A stretch of DNA of 64,000 bases from Paenibacillus qinlingensis (lineage in GTDB: Bacteria; Bacillota; Bacilli; Paenibacillales; NBRC-103111): the NCBI RefSeq assembly GCF_013204845.1, contig NZ_JABMKY010000001.1:248001-312000 (forward strand), in the 5' to 3' direction. The first letter of the stretch is position 1. Every line of letters begins with the position of its first letter. Below are positions 63,364 through 64,000 of the stretch, one piece after another. A model generated the notes under the pieces. That model was given only the letters and a program-made list of their open reading frames with translations, did no database searches and was not told where the DNA came from. The position numbers were made by a program, and so were the translations under genes.

Positions 63364-64000
63364 ATGCAGCATATCAAAATCTACCACTCACAAAGCTTGC
63401 GCACTGCTCCCGATCAACCTGAAATTATAATTGAGGGTCCCGTTTCTCCAGAAAAATTGCAGGAACTCACGATGCACGCAAAGCTAGATGCCTTCCGTCG
63501 GCCGAAAGAACAACTCGAAGCACTCATCGAAATTGCTGGGCTACCCGAAGGACGAATTATTCTAGCTAGGGATGGAACCACCATTGTGGGTTACGTCACT
63601 TTCCATTATGCAGATGAAATTGAGCGATGGTCGCAAGGAAATATGAAGGATTTAATTGAACTTGGCGCCATTGAGGTCGCTGATGATTACAGATCGATTG
63701 GTTTAGGTAAAAAAATGATTCAACTGGCATTTGAAGAAGATCAAATGGAAAATGTTATTTGCTTCACAACGGAATATTATTGGCATTGGGATTTGGAAAC
63801 GAGTAAATTAACCGTTTGGGAATATCGTCAAATGATGGAAAAGCTAATGAAAAGCATCGATATGATCTGGTTCGCAACCGATGATCCAGAAATTTGCTCC
63901 CATCCCGCCAACTGTCTGATGGTGAGGATCGGAAAGCAAGTACCCATCTCGTCGGTCGAGCAGTTTGATCGTGTGCGTTTTCAGCAGCGCTTTATGTATT
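63364..64000 (+). CDS. acuA: Acetoin utilization protein AcuA (GNAT acetyltransferase), 3' end outside window
   Basis: The frame from ATG at 63364 (AAGGAGAG upstream) is open to the window edge, 212 codons, at or near the full length of the family. It carries the AcuA blocks GPVSPEKLQELTMH, DAFRRPKEQLEALIEIAGLP, ERWSQGNMKDLIELGAIEV and the acetyl-CoA loop near DDYRSIGLGKKMI. It acetylates AcsA at its C-terminal lysine. The next gene is expected to be acuB, outside the window. Confidence 0.92.
   Translation, partial: MQHIKIYHSQSLRTAPDQPEIIIEGPVSPEKLQELTMHAKLDAFRRPKEQLEALIEIAGLPEGRIILARDGTTIVGYVTFHYADEIERWSQGNMKDLIELGAIEVADDYRSIGLGKKMIQLAFEEDQMENVICFTTEYYWHWDLETSKLTVWEYRQMMEKLMKSIDMIWFATDDPEICSHPANCLMVRIGKQVPISSVEQFDRVRFQQRFMY

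Overview
The window is chromosomal DNA from a Gram-positive, endospore-forming bacterium of the Paenibacillus/Bacillus type. The core gene set (rqcH, galU, ylbF, ylbG, ftsW, ylaN, rpsD, tyrS with a T-box leader, acsA, acuA) has Firmicutes sequences and gene order. TTG starts preceded by strong GGAGG-type ribosome binding sites are frequent, and intrinsic terminators follow most genes. Two copper-amine-oxidase-N-type domains in a secreted propeller protein point to Paenibacillaceae. This is inferred from gene content, not from a search.

Layout. (1) 1-26430 is core chromosome: 3' part of rqcH; galU, a PHP phosphatase and a LysR regulator; ylbG and ylbF flanking an asparaginase; a two-gene XPB-type helicase operon; a LysR gene convergent with two Gfo/Idh/MocA oxidoreductases; a PAS histidine kinase; a CBS protein and an M20 amidohydrolase; yugN-like, ftsW, Asp23, a Ca2+/H+ antiporter, ylaN, an HPr-like protein and a TVP38 membrane protein; a GAF-GGDEF protein; and rpsD with its own promoter and long leader. 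(2) 26431-56199 is about 30 kb of accessory DNA lying between rpsD and tyrS, which are neighbours in Bacillus. Its left half (26.4-41 kb) holds a hammerhead ribozyme, secreted and surface-type proteins, recombinase remnants and several paired repeats that look like cassette boundaries. A probable large structured RNA lies at about 41.45-41.97 kb. Its right half (42-56 kb) is an array of small phage-type genes, mostly on the minus strand, ending in a lysogeny module: divergent XRE regulators with palindromic operators, a broken ImmA-type peptidase and a broken tyrosine integrase. (3) 56200-64000 is core again: tyrS with its T-box, a class A penicillin-binding protein, and divergent acsA/acuA.

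The most striking property of the insert is decay. I count over a dozen genes that each carry a single-base frameshift or one in-frame stop (TAG, TGA and TAA all occur), while the roughly 34 kb of flanking core sequence shows none. The element therefore looks like a defective prophage or integrative element, although sequencing error confined to it has to be excluded.

The strongest candidates for new biology are: the hammerhead whose 3' cleavage product would begin with a hairpin that competes with stem I; the large structured RNA with an 11-bp helix closing over 218 nt; a PD-(D/E)XK nuclease-HTH fusion overlapping a small XRE gene; a 2-kb cassette bounded by two 35-bp palindromic sites that differ only in the centre; a 26-bp perfect inverted repeat around a small HTH gene; and an intergenic element repeated between the small phage genes.
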